A stretch of DNA of 64,000 bases from Liolophura sinensis (taxonomy: Eukaryota > Mollusca > Polyplacophora > Chitonida > Chitonidae), in contig NC_088296.1 of NCBI RefSeq assembly GCF_032854445.1, positions 22,745,853-22,809,852 of the forward strand, written 5' to 3'. The notes beneath the pieces were generated by a model. It had not been told where the DNA came from and searched no databases. It saw only the letters and a program-made list of their open reading frames with translations. Numbering within the stretch: the stretch's first letter is position 1; every line of letters begins with the position of its first letter. Shown here in pieces: positions 1 through 10,149 of the stretch. The translations under genes and the position numbers were made by a program.

Positions 1-611
1 ACTTTATTGGTCAAAGGTTAACACTTTCAATACGTCCTAAAGGGATGGGAGCATCCATAGAAAAAAGGTGTCCTCGCTTGAAGTAAAAAGGGACTAATAG
101 CAAGGACACAGTACAGTTAACGATTGAGAAAACGACTTGAGCCGTGAATATATAGCTGTGGATATATAGCTGTGGAGGTGCTGTCGAAAATCACACAATG
201 TACACAAATGGATTTATTTTGTGAATTTTATCCAATAACTGGTTGTAGAAATTGTAGATGCACAAACAAAAGGAATCCCCGCAAAAATGTTGCCATTCTA
301 TTTTGGTTGACATTTATAAATTCGTGTTTGTTTTGTCGTTGATGAAATACCAGATAAAATACCAGTGTTAAACTTTTGTCCAGGGAAAATAAAGGTCAAA
401 ATCGTAAATCAAAAGGACGTAATCTTACCCAGCCTCGCGTTTGTAATGTCACATAACATGTTTATTTTGGTTATCAGAATTTTTAACCGACGTCATACGT
501 GCAAACAACCTATTATGATATCTAATAACTCGCAGTGACTCCGTTTGCCTCCAAGGGCGAAAAATCAAACATCTTCAACGTTGTAAACTGTCTCAGTTGT
601 GATAATAGGTG
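1..611. other. AT-rich non-coding stretch
   Basis: I see no convincing exon, RNA gene or repeat here. Short open frames on both strands lack splice context and recognisable motifs. Confidence 0.5.
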
Positions 612-728
612 TACCTATTTGCTTGTAAATGGTCACACGTAACCGGTCTCTTGCCAGTTTACTTCAGTCGGGGTTTTATTTTAACTGTTCATGTAAATGC
701 ACATATGGTAGCAATTTACACGCCCCAT
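612..728 (-). repeat. Dispersed repeat R, copy 1
   Basis: This copy reads on the minus strand. It carries the blocks shared by the other R copies in this window: a GTGTGACCAT block, a CTGGCAA block, an ACTGAAGTAA-like block, and the block reading GCAATTTACA on the plus strand. Other copies lie near 8.1, 10.0, 21.6, 27.5 and 49.3 kb. No open frame is conserved between copies, so this is a non-coding interspersed element of unknown class. Confidence 0.6.
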
Positions 729-921
729 TGAATACCTACCCTACACTCTTCACGTTGATCTAAAGTCCTTTAGTCGCCAGTATACATAAATGCTGGTGTG
801 TATGGGTATTCCTAGAGAATATTAGAGCGATTTCTACATTGCATGAAGGACTTGTATAGAGTGCCTACGATGATCGTCTGGTGACAAAACATTTTTAAAT
901 TATTTGGCGATAACACATAAA

Positions 922-1136
922 TTATTTTATTTATTTAATTGATATACTGGAGAATGATTCGCTTATACGACGCCGGTCAGTATTAAGGTAGGAAGAAACC
1001 GTACAGAGCCCGGGGGTAACGCACGACAATCCGCAGGTTGCTGGAGACATTCCCACTTACTGCCGGAGAATAAACCAGCATGAGCCGGACTTGAACCTGC
1101 GCTGGCACGCTAACCACTTCGCCCGGGGAGGCCCCT
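922..1136 (-). mobile_element. tRNA-derived SINE, family A, internally deleted
   Basis: This is a minus-strand copy. Its 3' end (TTATTTATTTAATTGAT on the plus strand) lies at the left and its tRNA-like head (TGGCACGCTAACCACT, reverse complement of box A) at the right. The body includes the AGAGCCCGGG and CCGCAGGTTGCTGG blocks. About 40 bases around box B are missing compared with the copy at 7635. Confidence 0.8.
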
Positions 1137-1330
1137 AACACGTAAAAATGGGACACATACATTTAGACCTTTACTGTGGAGCAAAGTAGGTACGTAGGGG
1201 ATTCAGTAGTTAACGTGATTTAGATAAAGTCAAGAAAAATAGGCAATATTCTCCGGAGGTAAATAAGGGTACTATCCAATAAGAACATGGCGTTCAGAAG
1301 GTAGGTGAGGTTCAAAGGTCAAGTGAAGCT

Positions 1331-1575
1331 ATTTATTTATATATTTGATTGTGGTGCTCAAAGAACGTTTCACAAATACGACGGCGGACGGTGGGAAGAA
1401 ACCGATCAGGAAACCCACGACCATCTGCAGGTTGAGGCAGACCCTCTCACGTGCGACTGTAGAGGAAGCTAAGCCAGTATGAGCTGTGCTGGAACTCACA
1501 GCCATGACACTGACAAGAGGCTTGTGTGTTATTATGATGTGTAAGCAAGCTAACTATAAGGCCACAGAGACCCCT
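1331..1575 (-). mobile_element. tRNA-derived SINE, family A, diverged
   Basis: This is an older minus-strand copy. The tail (TTATTTATATATTTGATTG), the ACGACGGCGGACGGTGGGAAG block, CCATCTGCAGGTTG and the box B region (GGAACTCACAGCC) are all recognisable. The head is degraded. Confidence 0.7.
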
Positions 1576-1900
1576 GGGCTGAAGAAGTTAATTAGGTAGC
1601 AGAGGCCTAGTACATAGGTAAGAAGCAGTATAGGTAGATGAGGTTGAAGAGATAAAGTGAAGTTCAAAGAAGAGAAGAGTCTGAGTAAGGTGAGATTATG
1701 TAGGTAAGCCAAACTAATGCTTAGGTAAATGTGCGAGGATACGTATACACATGAAGAGGAGTAAGTAGATAGGAACTAATCTTTGATATTCTAAACTGAT
1801 ACTCTTGCATGGTACACGATTTGAATACTGATTTCACTCAGTTGCCTAAAACATACCTGGCGTCTTTCCAACATCATTAAAAACTTTTCACTGCATGTTT
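1576..1900. other. Purine-rich, GTAGGTA-like low-complexity stretch
   Basis: The tract is rich in AGGTA and GAAG words. It includes a block (TAGGTAGATGAGGTTGAAGA) resembling one at about 1300 (GGTAGGTGAGGTTCAAAG), just outside the previous SINE. No gene is seen. Confidence 0.4.
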
Positions 1901-1940
1901 TTGCATGTTTCCGCCCTATTTTCGAGCTTTATTCACTTTC

Positions 1941-2617
1941 TTAGTACTTTGATGGTTTGTGTTGTACGTCGTTATGGGAATTGTGATTTTTGATCTGGTG
2001 CGCACTTATTGCTTGACGGCAAGCAGACGGGTGTCTGTTTCGACGCATAGATTGCTGCCGTCGAACTGGAACGCCCTTCGTGGTTTGCGAATGTCGGATT
2101 TGAATCTTAGAATAGGTACAGTTTCTCAAATGTCTGCGAGAATACTTAATATCATTACGATTGTTAACTGCTGTATCTCTGGTCATGTTTCTGACAGAAC
2201 TGCGCATAAGTGTCTTCAGATTAGACACCGGCAAGTAAACTTGAGTTTCTGCAGGTGTATCTGTTACTCCAAACACTGTATTATGACGCCTACTTTTATC
2301 ATTCCACAAATTCAGGAACATTTCCCCATAAAGAAGGGTGGGGTTGTTCACATCTGAATTCGAGAAACTTGAGTCAGCGATTTTGATGTCTGAAGTCACT
2401 TTGTCTCGCCCAGTATCTCCATGAATATTTCCAGTGTCCGGTTCTGTTTGAAGCCGTTTGTCATATATCTTGTCCTCAAACTGATCCCCGCTCGTCTACA
2501 CATAAGAACGTGCTGTTGTTGAACTTTTGGCTCAAACAGCTCCTTGTCCGACCCGGTTGTATATGTCTGACTAAATCCTATGTGAAATTTGGACACGTGT
2601 ATAAAATAGCCTTTCAA
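1941..2617 (-). pseudogene. Unidentified coding-like minus-strand stretch with one frame break
   Basis: Reading the minus strand from 2617, an open frame of about 73 residues ends in a stop at 2396-2398. A second frame, shifted by one, opens at that point and runs about 152 residues to 1941. Together they make the longest non-repetitive coding-like stretch in the left part of the window. I recognise no domain, and there is no signal peptide or clear membrane segment. The lower end (1900-2025) resembles sequence at 3438-3572, so the region may belong to a repeated or retroposed element. It could be a frameshifted remnant, two exons, or chance. Confidence 0.25.
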
Positions 2618-2869
2618 ATGGCAGGATTAATTCATTGAATTCAGAATGGCTCATCACTACTCACATTCTATAGCCGTAACACCGCCCACATAATTAGGCA
2701 TCTTGTTTGCCTATACCTTCCGGTAAATATTTTAAAGACAAGCGTGAAAATGCGCTTCAACAGTAGCCGCCATTGTTCCCCTGTCGCTATGCCAACACGA
2801 GGCCCCACGTGTTCATTGACGAACCATCTTCTTATGAGAGCACAGCCGCCCACCCGGATCCCATGTGCC

Positions 2870-3615
2870 GGTCAGTTTTTCATACACTCACGTCCAATAT
2901 GCAACGCTTAGAATTTCTTTAGTTTACCTTTCCATTTCCTCGTTACATTCTCGAATACCCTTTTTCGTTGACTTTAACGTATCAAACCTGTAAACTTTGT
3001 ATAAAAAAGAGCGTGGGCCTGCAAAGCTTTTTTTTGTTTGGCAAACGTGTACGCCACATCCAGCATATGAGGAGACATAAGGCCTCAGTCTAAAAGCTCA
3101 TCACTATAGAAATATGTTTCTTAACCTAAATCAGAGAATATATGCACTACACTAAAAATTCAAATTTGTATATGAAACAATCTGTTTTTTAACTTGATCT
3201 GAAGTTAGATAAAAGGAGCAAACAAAATATTACCAAATTCGGACAATATTTGGAGCATTTATTGCACGGATACCAACGAAACCATGGTTTTCACTAAGTT
3301 CAATAAATATGCAAAACGCATACATAGACTTAACTAGTTGTCACACTCGATAAGAGATTCCAGAAATTGAATCTGCTTACACAGTTTTATAAACAAAGGA
3401 CAGTATATTTGGAAACGGTTGACTGCTTCTCTCTGCAAGATTCCGTCCGATTTTCGTGTTTTATATACTTTCTAACTTCTGTGGTGGTTTGTGCTTCACA
3501 ACATCGTTTTTGGAATTAACCTTGCAATTATTAACACAAAACTTCCATTCTTGTTGACGGCTGGTAAATGAATTTATTTATTTTTTTAGACATAAAACAG
3601 AATAAAAGTTTTTCA
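2870..3615. other. Non-coding stretch containing a second copy of the 1900-2025 sequence
   Basis: AT-rich sequence with no exon recognised. Positions 3438-3572 match 1900-2025 in order, in blocks such as TTTTCG, ACTTTCT, GGTTTGTG, GGAATT and CTTGACGGC. Confidence 0.4.
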
Positions 3616-3753
3616 TTTTAATTCTAAAAAGCATATAGTTTTAATTCTAACAAGCATATAGTTTTAATCTTAACAACCATATAGTTTTGATTCTAACAAC
3701 CATATAGTTTTAATTCTAACAACCTAATAGTTTTAATTCTAACAACCATATAG
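3616..3753 (+). repeat. 23-bp tandem array, 6 units
   Basis: Six head-to-tail units of TTTTAATTCTAACAACCATATAG with a few substitutions (CAAG or CAAC, ATAT or CTAAT). The units are exactly 23 bp with no length variation, which suggests recent expansion. It is AT-rich and non-coding. Confidence 0.9.
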
Positions 3754-3759
3754 TTTGCC

Positions 3760-4690
3760 GGCGTGCAGATCACCTACTACTGCCAGCCCTCCTTTCCCCT
3801 GCACTCCATCTTCGCCAACCCCACATCCTTCTATCGTTCTTTTCATTGGCTACATACACCAAGTCATTCATCAATAGAGATCTGCTGAGCCTTCTGTTGT
3901 TTGTTTGTTTGTATAACTGAAATGTGTATATATACCAGGTACTAGTGTGACTTTTTACCTATCATGAAGATGATAAATAAAATTTTGTCGAAATACTGGA
4001 ACGTCAAATATGCAAATTTTCAGTTTTTCCAAAGTATCTATGCTTTTGTATTATGCTAGGCTTATTGGTGGATTAACACGCTATTATAACCTGAGTTATT
4101 CAGCAGGTGGGGCGGAAACAGACCTAAACTTCTTAAGCCATCTTTACCTGAGGTGCCTGGTAACTCAATTAATCAAATATTAACATCGAATTCTGTCGAA
4201 CCCATGAGATGGGCCATGTTAGAGCAGCCGATAATACTGCGTCACTTGTACCGCACACATATATATGGTTAAAAGGCAAACCGAGGTTCACGTGACGTAA
4301 GTAGAAACAGCTGTGTTCTCGGTTTACAGAAATAACTTGCGCCTGGTTGATCAAAATTGAAAACATGGCGGCACGTTAGATTTTCTCGAAGTGTGCGATT
4401 TGCTTACTTTGATCAACGATTTCTCCGTAAAGCAACATTACAAAGACAAACTTTTTCCTTTTTAAACTTCATGTGGGATACTTGCTCGCCTTTGCTGAAG
4501 TCTGGGACAAAATGAGTTGGTATCTTTTGATGAGCAAAACTGGTTGATAGATTTCGTTTCTATGATCTATCGTTTGTAACGTGCACCATTGCTAAGACGT
4601 TATTAAGTTGGACGTCACCTGTTTTGGGACTGAATCGAAGCTTGTTGCTTACAAGATGATTCCCGTTGCTCTTTGACATCACATAAAACA
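3760..4690. other. No gene recognised; possible promoter motifs near 4300-4370
   Basis: Position 4364 has AAAACATGGCGGC, which fits the YY1 site class. Just left of it is TTCACGTGACGTAAG, an E-box overlapping a CRE-like site. On the minus strand the same site reads GCCGCCATG, a strong start context, opening a 65-residue frame with no recognised domain. This may be a promoter or first exon, but nothing downstream confirms it. Confidence 0.25.
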
Positions 4691-4800
4691 TAGATTTATT
4701 CATTTGAGTGCTGTCTTACATCATACTCATGACAATTTCACTTATATGACAGCTGTCATGCTGGTTGGGAACGAAACAAAGGTCGGGGAAAGTCCAGATA
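4691..4800 (-). mobile_element. SINE family A fragment, 3' part
   Basis: Minus-strand 3' fragment. ATTTATTCATTTGAGTGCTG is followed by CATACTCATGACAATTTCAC and a degenerate ACGACGGC region. It lacks the tRNA head. Confidence 0.5.
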
Positions 4801-4932
4801 GAGACCTTTAATCTAGTAACCATCTAGCAGCGGATTTGTTGGTATCCTAATAGATAAATTCTTATTCACATGTGGTTTTCACATGTATTCACTATTGCCT
4901 GGGGATATCAGTATGTGTTAGCGTACTTCAGC

Positions 4933-5112
4933 TTTGTTTATTTATTTGAGTGACGTCTTACGCCGTACTCAAGAATATTTCACTTATACGACCACGTTCG
5001 GTGGGAGGAAACCGGACAGAGCCCGGGAGCAATCCTCGACTATCAGGACTCTAGCGCGAGCTAGAGTTGAGCTCACAGCGGCCGCATTGGTGCGTGCGTG
5101 CGTGCGTCAGAT
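4933..5112 (-). mobile_element. SINE family A, truncated; ends in (GTGC)n
   Basis: Minus-strand copy with a well-kept tail (TTACGCCGTACTCAAGAATA) and body (GGTGGGAGGAAACCGGACAG). Where the head should begin, the sequence passes into GTGCGTGCGTGCGTGCGT, so the copy was truncated or rearranged at a microsatellite. Confidence 0.75.
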
Positions 5113-5636
5113 GCTAGCTCATGTGGGCTTGTATGTTCAAACCCACGGATGGTGCCCTCTACTTTTCTCCATCTGTAACCCTAGTCCTCGTTATATGTAT
5201 ATAATTACTACTATGCCAAATCACAGATCTCACAAATTAGATTCGTATTTTGATTTCGGAATATTTTTCATGTAATAAAGTGGTAACAACTTCAAGGTAC
5301 AGAAAGATGGTACAGAAGGCAATGCTTCCTAAAGAGTATTTTTTAAAACTGATTGGTGTGTACGACTGTAATTAAGAATAGTTCACATAAAGTAGGGCGA
5401 TAAAACAGAAGAAACAATGCCTTTTACATCGTCAAAATTACCGTTATTTTTTGATATAGTTCTCATGTGAATTGATTATATCTGACAATATTCACAGAAG
5501 CTGTAGACATGCAGTTCACAGTGTCATTTATACAATCCAGTGTTATTTAATTGCGCTGAATTATTGTTAAAGAAAGTTTTAAGCAACATTAAGACACAAA
5601 ATACACAAGAAATACACACACATAATAATTCCTCGT

Positions 5637-5686
5637 TGTCATATGACCTAAAAATTGTTAAGTACGACGTTAAACCCCAAGCATGC
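5637..5686 (+). mobile_element. SINE family D tail fragment
   Basis: The sequence GTCATATGACCTAAAAATTG followed by TTAAGTACGACGTTAAACCCC matches the tail of the family D SINE at 59546-59860 read on the other strand. Only the 3' end is present. Confidence 0.6.
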
Positions 5687-5689
5687 ATG

Positions 5690-7630
5690 GCATATATAGT
5701 AACAGTTAACATTTTCCCCGTAAAACAAAGTGAGAGTGTATTAGGATGTAGAACATACAGACCTGTGTCGTACTACACAAAGTTCCCCACACTCACCATT
5801 AGTATGATACTGGTAGCATTAAGCGGTCGACGACGCTGAGCTAGCCAAATGTCAATTCTTAGGACCGGACACTCCAAGTTCCTCCGCCTTTAAATTTACC
5901 TGCAGTTCTATATGTATCAAGGACAGTTTTTGAGAATAACCTTTAACTGTAATCAATTGGTTAATATTGTGCAAACATGTACCATGGAAGTTTACGATTA
6001 ATCTTCCTTTATTGTATCGCCTGATCTGATCATCACGCGCCAGGTAATGACGTCCTTGACAAAGCCGAATTTAAGACAGCATATCCAAGAAAATCAAAAC
6101 CAAATATTTCACAAGGAAATAGCCAATGCTAATTTCCTCATGTCCAAATGGCACATATTCCTTGCCGCATTCCTCGCCGCAGTTGCGAATTACTCGATGC
6201 CAAGGTAAAACAACACGAAGATTTGTTTTAATTTTCACGTCGAGGCGAACAAATTGTTTGTTCGTCTAACAAGCATCAACAACTGCGTATTACTGAAAAA
6301 AAATGGAAAAATAAGAAAAAAGGTTTTCTAAATATTCCGATGCTCATTATTTTGCCTTCCGTCCATAAACAGTTTGTGTTGGCCTTGAACACAAAACAAT
6401 TAACACGAACCATGTGCCTAATGCTCGGGGCTGACTTTCCAGTCGATAGAACAAACGGCTCTGTCGACCTTGTCTTGTTAGTGTGTTTACTGCTTTCTAA
6501 CCTTCAATCCTCTCCTCGGCTCCCATTATGTGCACTGAGCACCGGTATAGGTTTTAATCCGCAGTCGATTAAGATCGCAAATGCGTGGAGGTGATAACAG
6601 CCTCGTTTTCTTAATCTAACAATTTCTTATCGTCGAAAAGCTTTACTTACTTACACAAAGGGATCGGGGGGATTATGTTTCTCCACGAAGGCCGTATATT
6701 CGACCTTTCGCTCCACAGGTGTTTCTGGACGATTTCGTCTACTTTGAGCTTTATTTCAGACAAAGTACTCAAGTACTGAGAGGTTGAGTCGCAGATTAAG
6801 TACATTTTACAATTCCTGGTTTCAGACATATAACGTTCCCAAGGTACGACTTGGTCATGGACTTAAGAACTGCTTAACCAGATTCTGACATCGAAGGAAA
6901 GAAATTAAAGCAGATTTTGACACATGTAAGGTGCCTTTCTTTATGCACTCAAAAAGCTGTCGCAAAGCCAGCCTACACAAGGACAGGTCGGGCTAATGCA
7001 GTCCGCACAAAACTGCAAGAGATACCAGCCGTGGGCGAAATCTCCAAAGTATCCAATGTTTGTTCTCGGTAACACATTGCACTTCAGAGAGAGTGTGCAT
7101 GGAGGCACTCTTGACCATTTTTGTGCTTAACCCAGTGTAAATTTATCAAGTGCACTAGGGGGCACGGCTAAGCGACATTAACCAGTGGCTGACTGGTTAT
7201 CAGCTGCTAAAGCCTGGTTTCCATGTTAGACTGGACACAGATCTGTCCGGTGACAATTTAATCCTTGGTCAAATTCGACAGGTGTGAAACAGGTTCGTGG
7301 AAAGAAACCGCTTAGTTCACGGCGTTAGTCTTTGTACAGAAGAAGTCCTGTGCATTACAGAATACAAGTATACATTCAAGGTGGCAAATAACTTTTTATT
7401 ACGTATTTAAAATCATTTTGTTTGTAGTAAACTAATGTAACTTAAATAAAGTTTATAACTTGAAAGAGATTCGAAATTTACAAATAACAACACCGCCGTC
7501 ATATTGTTACAAAATATATCCTGACACTATGCTAAAGCACAGAAAAAAGTTCCATAAATAAATGAAATGGGAGTACCATTTGTACACGTTTATCATTAGT
7601 CCCCACGAGATATGTTAAATACTTTAAATT
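5690..7630. other. No gene recognised
   Basis: Mixed AT-rich sequence. The 6340-6594 plus-strand frame and the 6647-6829 minus-strand frame show no motif, splice support or repetition. Confidence 0.4.
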
Positions 7631-7634
7631 CAAG

Positions 7635-7905
7635 CGGGGCCTCCGTGGCTAAGTCGGTTAGCACGCTAGCGCAGCGTAATGACCCAGGAGCCTCTCACCA
7701 ATGCGGTCGCTGTGAGTTCAAGTCCAGCTCATGCTGGCTTCCACTCCGGCCGTAAGTGGGAAGGTCTGCCAGCAACCTGCGGATGGTCGTGGGTTTCCCC
7801 CGGGCTGTGCCCGGTTTCCACCCACCATAATGCTGGCCGCCGTCGTATAAGTGAAATATTCTTGAGAACGGCGTAAAACACCAATCAAATAAATAAATAA
7901 ATTAA
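7635..7905 (+). mobile_element. Full-length SINE, family A
   Basis: This is the best reference copy in the window. The head GGGGCCTCCGTGGCTAAGTC contains a box A (TGGCTAAGTCGGTTAGCAC), and box B follows at GAGTTCAAGTCC. The body has CCTGCGGATGGTCGTGGG and CCCGGGCTGTGCCCGG. The tail is ATAAGTGAAATATTCTTGAG, then ACGGCGTAAAACACCAATC, with (AAAT)n at the end. The layout is that of a tRNA-derived SINE using an RNA polymerase III promoter and borrowed LINE machinery. No LINE was seen nearby. Confidence 0.9.
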
Positions 7906-8127
7906 ATTCAAGCATTTATTCTGTTCTTGATATCAGGGCAAACCATAAAACCTGTATTCTAACGAATTCGTTGTACTTTGCAACAACAACGCCGTGAAAC
8001 ATAATGGAACAGTCGCTGAGAATAAATAAGACGTTGTCACTCATACACGATTCGTTCGAAATACTTTTCAACCAAATATTCTAAATGTGCTTACGTCTTT
8101 GCGTATTTATCTGAAACTGGTGTTAGG

Positions 8128-8238
8128 TCTGAGCCACTTTGTAATGCTGGACATGTATTTCACTGGTCACGTGTGACCATTTGCCAGCCTTCACAATGTT
8201 GTCGTTGCTCTGGTCTAACCCTCTATGCTGTACGTCTT
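8128..8238 (+). repeat. Dispersed repeat R, copy 2
   Basis: Contains GGTCACGTGTGACCATTTGCC followed by the CTGTCGTCGCTGCTCTGG-type block (here TGTTGTCGTTGCTCTGG) and CTCTATGCTGTACGTC, in the same order as copies 4, 5 and 6. Confidence 0.65.
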
Positions 8239-8239
8239 C

Positions 8240-8760
8240 AATTAGATTGTCGCTTTGTTGGGTCTTGATGACAAAAGCGCGTTCCCTGGTTTCAAAGATC
8301 ATGTATTTGAACTCCAGAGGGTATATCAGTAATAATTCCGTTGGTTGAGCCCAGTACCACAACATTTTCACAAGCGTACCTTTACCGGTGTCCTCTTTAT
8401 GGCACAACTAGCATCCTTTTCTGCTTGAAGTCAAAGGTAAAAATACAGTTAAGGTATACGAGGCCGCAGCAAAGAAGTGCGAGGAAGTGTAAAGCAAAAG
8501 GTAGTCATGGTGGTAACATGATGACATCACATCAATTTAAGCAGTATTTTTGATTATTGCCAAAGTTTAGCGTTTATGTTACAATGTTAACACGGTGTAG
8601 AAGCTGACAGTTTTACTGACACCTAAGTAGAACTCGTTCAGATTATTTGCATATTTTCTTTCTCTTTTGTTTTTGGCGGGTATTGTGCCATAATTCCTTT
8701 TCATACACGGGCTTCAATCACAAACAGTGTCCCAAACATGATACCACAGCAACATTGGTA
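8240..8760. other. No gene recognised
   Basis: Short overlapping frames occur on both strands, but none has a recognisable domain. Confidence 0.4.
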
Positions 8761-8761
8761 C

Positions 8762-8941
8762 CAATACTGTGATGTCACACCAATACTGTGGTGTCACAGC
8801 AATTCTGTGGTGTCACACCAATACTGTGATGTCACACCAATTCGGTATTGTCACCCTAATGATGTGGTGTCACGCCAATACTGTGGTGTCACCCAATACT
8901 GTGTATTGGTGGTGTCACCCCAATACTGTGGTGTCACGCCA
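8762..8941 (+). repeat. 19-bp tandem array, about 9 units
   Basis: Units follow CAATACTGTGGTGTCACAC, with variants such as CTGTGATG and one unit enlarged by about 8 bp near 8895-8921. Two plus-strand frames run through the array (63 and 78 codons); they encode repeats of the unit and are not genes. Confidence 0.9.
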
Positions 8942-8944
8942 AAC

Positions 8945-9970
8945 GTATATGAATATTTAATTTTCACAGCTTAAAAAAATGGAATTTCTAGGTCAAATTT
9001 CATAGCCTGGCCGCATGTCTATGTTAACCCAAATTCTTATGAAATCACAAATACTAACAACAACACCCTAATGTATCTCTTTGCCCGTGAAACAAGCTAG
9101 ACCCGCATAGTCATCGACCGGTTTCCGTGGGGACATGACCTTCAATACGTGGGCAGACCGGATGTCAAAACTAGAACCATCACAAACGCCTTTGCTCAGT
9201 GAAATTTCTGTTTACCTCATCGTGATTGTGATCGATATAACTCTGAGGGAGGGGTGCGTTTGTAATCACCGTGTGGGTCATTCTCCAGTGATAAAACCCG
9301 GGTCATCCCGCCAAATCTCGTTCGCAAATAATCCCCATCTGCTGTTATGGACATATGACTTTGCCCGGTATGCCGAACTTCCACAGTGGTTAGGCATGGG
9401 CACTCAATACCTGAGCGTTGTTCGCAGTTGCATATAGGTCTACTTCGTTTTTGAAAAGGGAGACAAAACATGTTAAAGGGGTCGTCCGCCCATTGGATAA
9501 ACAGATATTCTTTCTGGAGAAAATGCGCACTATTTTACAACCGGTAGCTTACTTGAAATACTCTCCGGTAAGGGATCGACTTTTGAATTCTGGGATATTT
9601 TGCGCGGCAGTGCTGTCCAGAGCGCAGAATGCGCTCCGCGTCAGAAAGTTGTCAACCATGTTGACTTCTCCGGACCATGCTAATCTCTCCTGTGTGATGT
9701 TTTATAAGACGGACATGAGTAAAATACTCTCTAAACAAAACACAAATGATCTTTATCTGTTGTAACGTGACGTGGAATCTCTTTCAGCGGCCATGCACCT
9801 GCACTATTGTTTTAAATCTAAAATGCAACACGTATGTTCTTTCGTTTTAAAGATTAATTTAGTATTAATACAATGGTTTTAAATTGTGAGTGTACAAAAT
9901 GCAACGGTTTGCCTTAATAGATAGTGACACAACCTAGCTATAGGTTTTTGTCACATCGACAGTAATATTA
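8945..9970. other. No gene recognised
   Basis: Frames at 9135-9437 and 9418-9765 on the plus strand have no motif, no convincing splice sites and no repeat content. Confidence 0.4.
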
Positions 9971-9974
9971 CTAA

Positions 9975-10147
9975 AGACGTACAGCATAGAGAGTAAATCC
10001 AGAGCAGCAACGACAGTGTCAAAGCTGGCACATGGTCACACGTGACCGGTGAAATACGGCCCCTTTGTCAGTTTACCTCAATCAGAGTTTTATTGATTAA
10101 CTGTCCATGTAAATGCATAAACAGTAGCAATTTAGACGTCCCCCAGC
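9975..10147 (-). repeat. Dispersed repeat R, copy 3
   Basis: Minus-strand copy, nearly full length. It carries the AGAGCAGCAACGACAGTGTC block (reverse of GACACTGTCGTTGCTGCTCT), the ACACGTGACCGG block, the CAGTTTACCTCAATCAG block and CATGTAAATGCATAAACAGT. Confidence 0.7.
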
Positions 10148-10149
10148 AC

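Noticed and set aside
7718-7915. Frames across SINE copies (for example the GVLRRSQEYFTYTTA-type peptides that recur in the window)
   Set aside because: The same peptide appears wherever a SINE A tail is read; it is repeat-derived and not a gene family.
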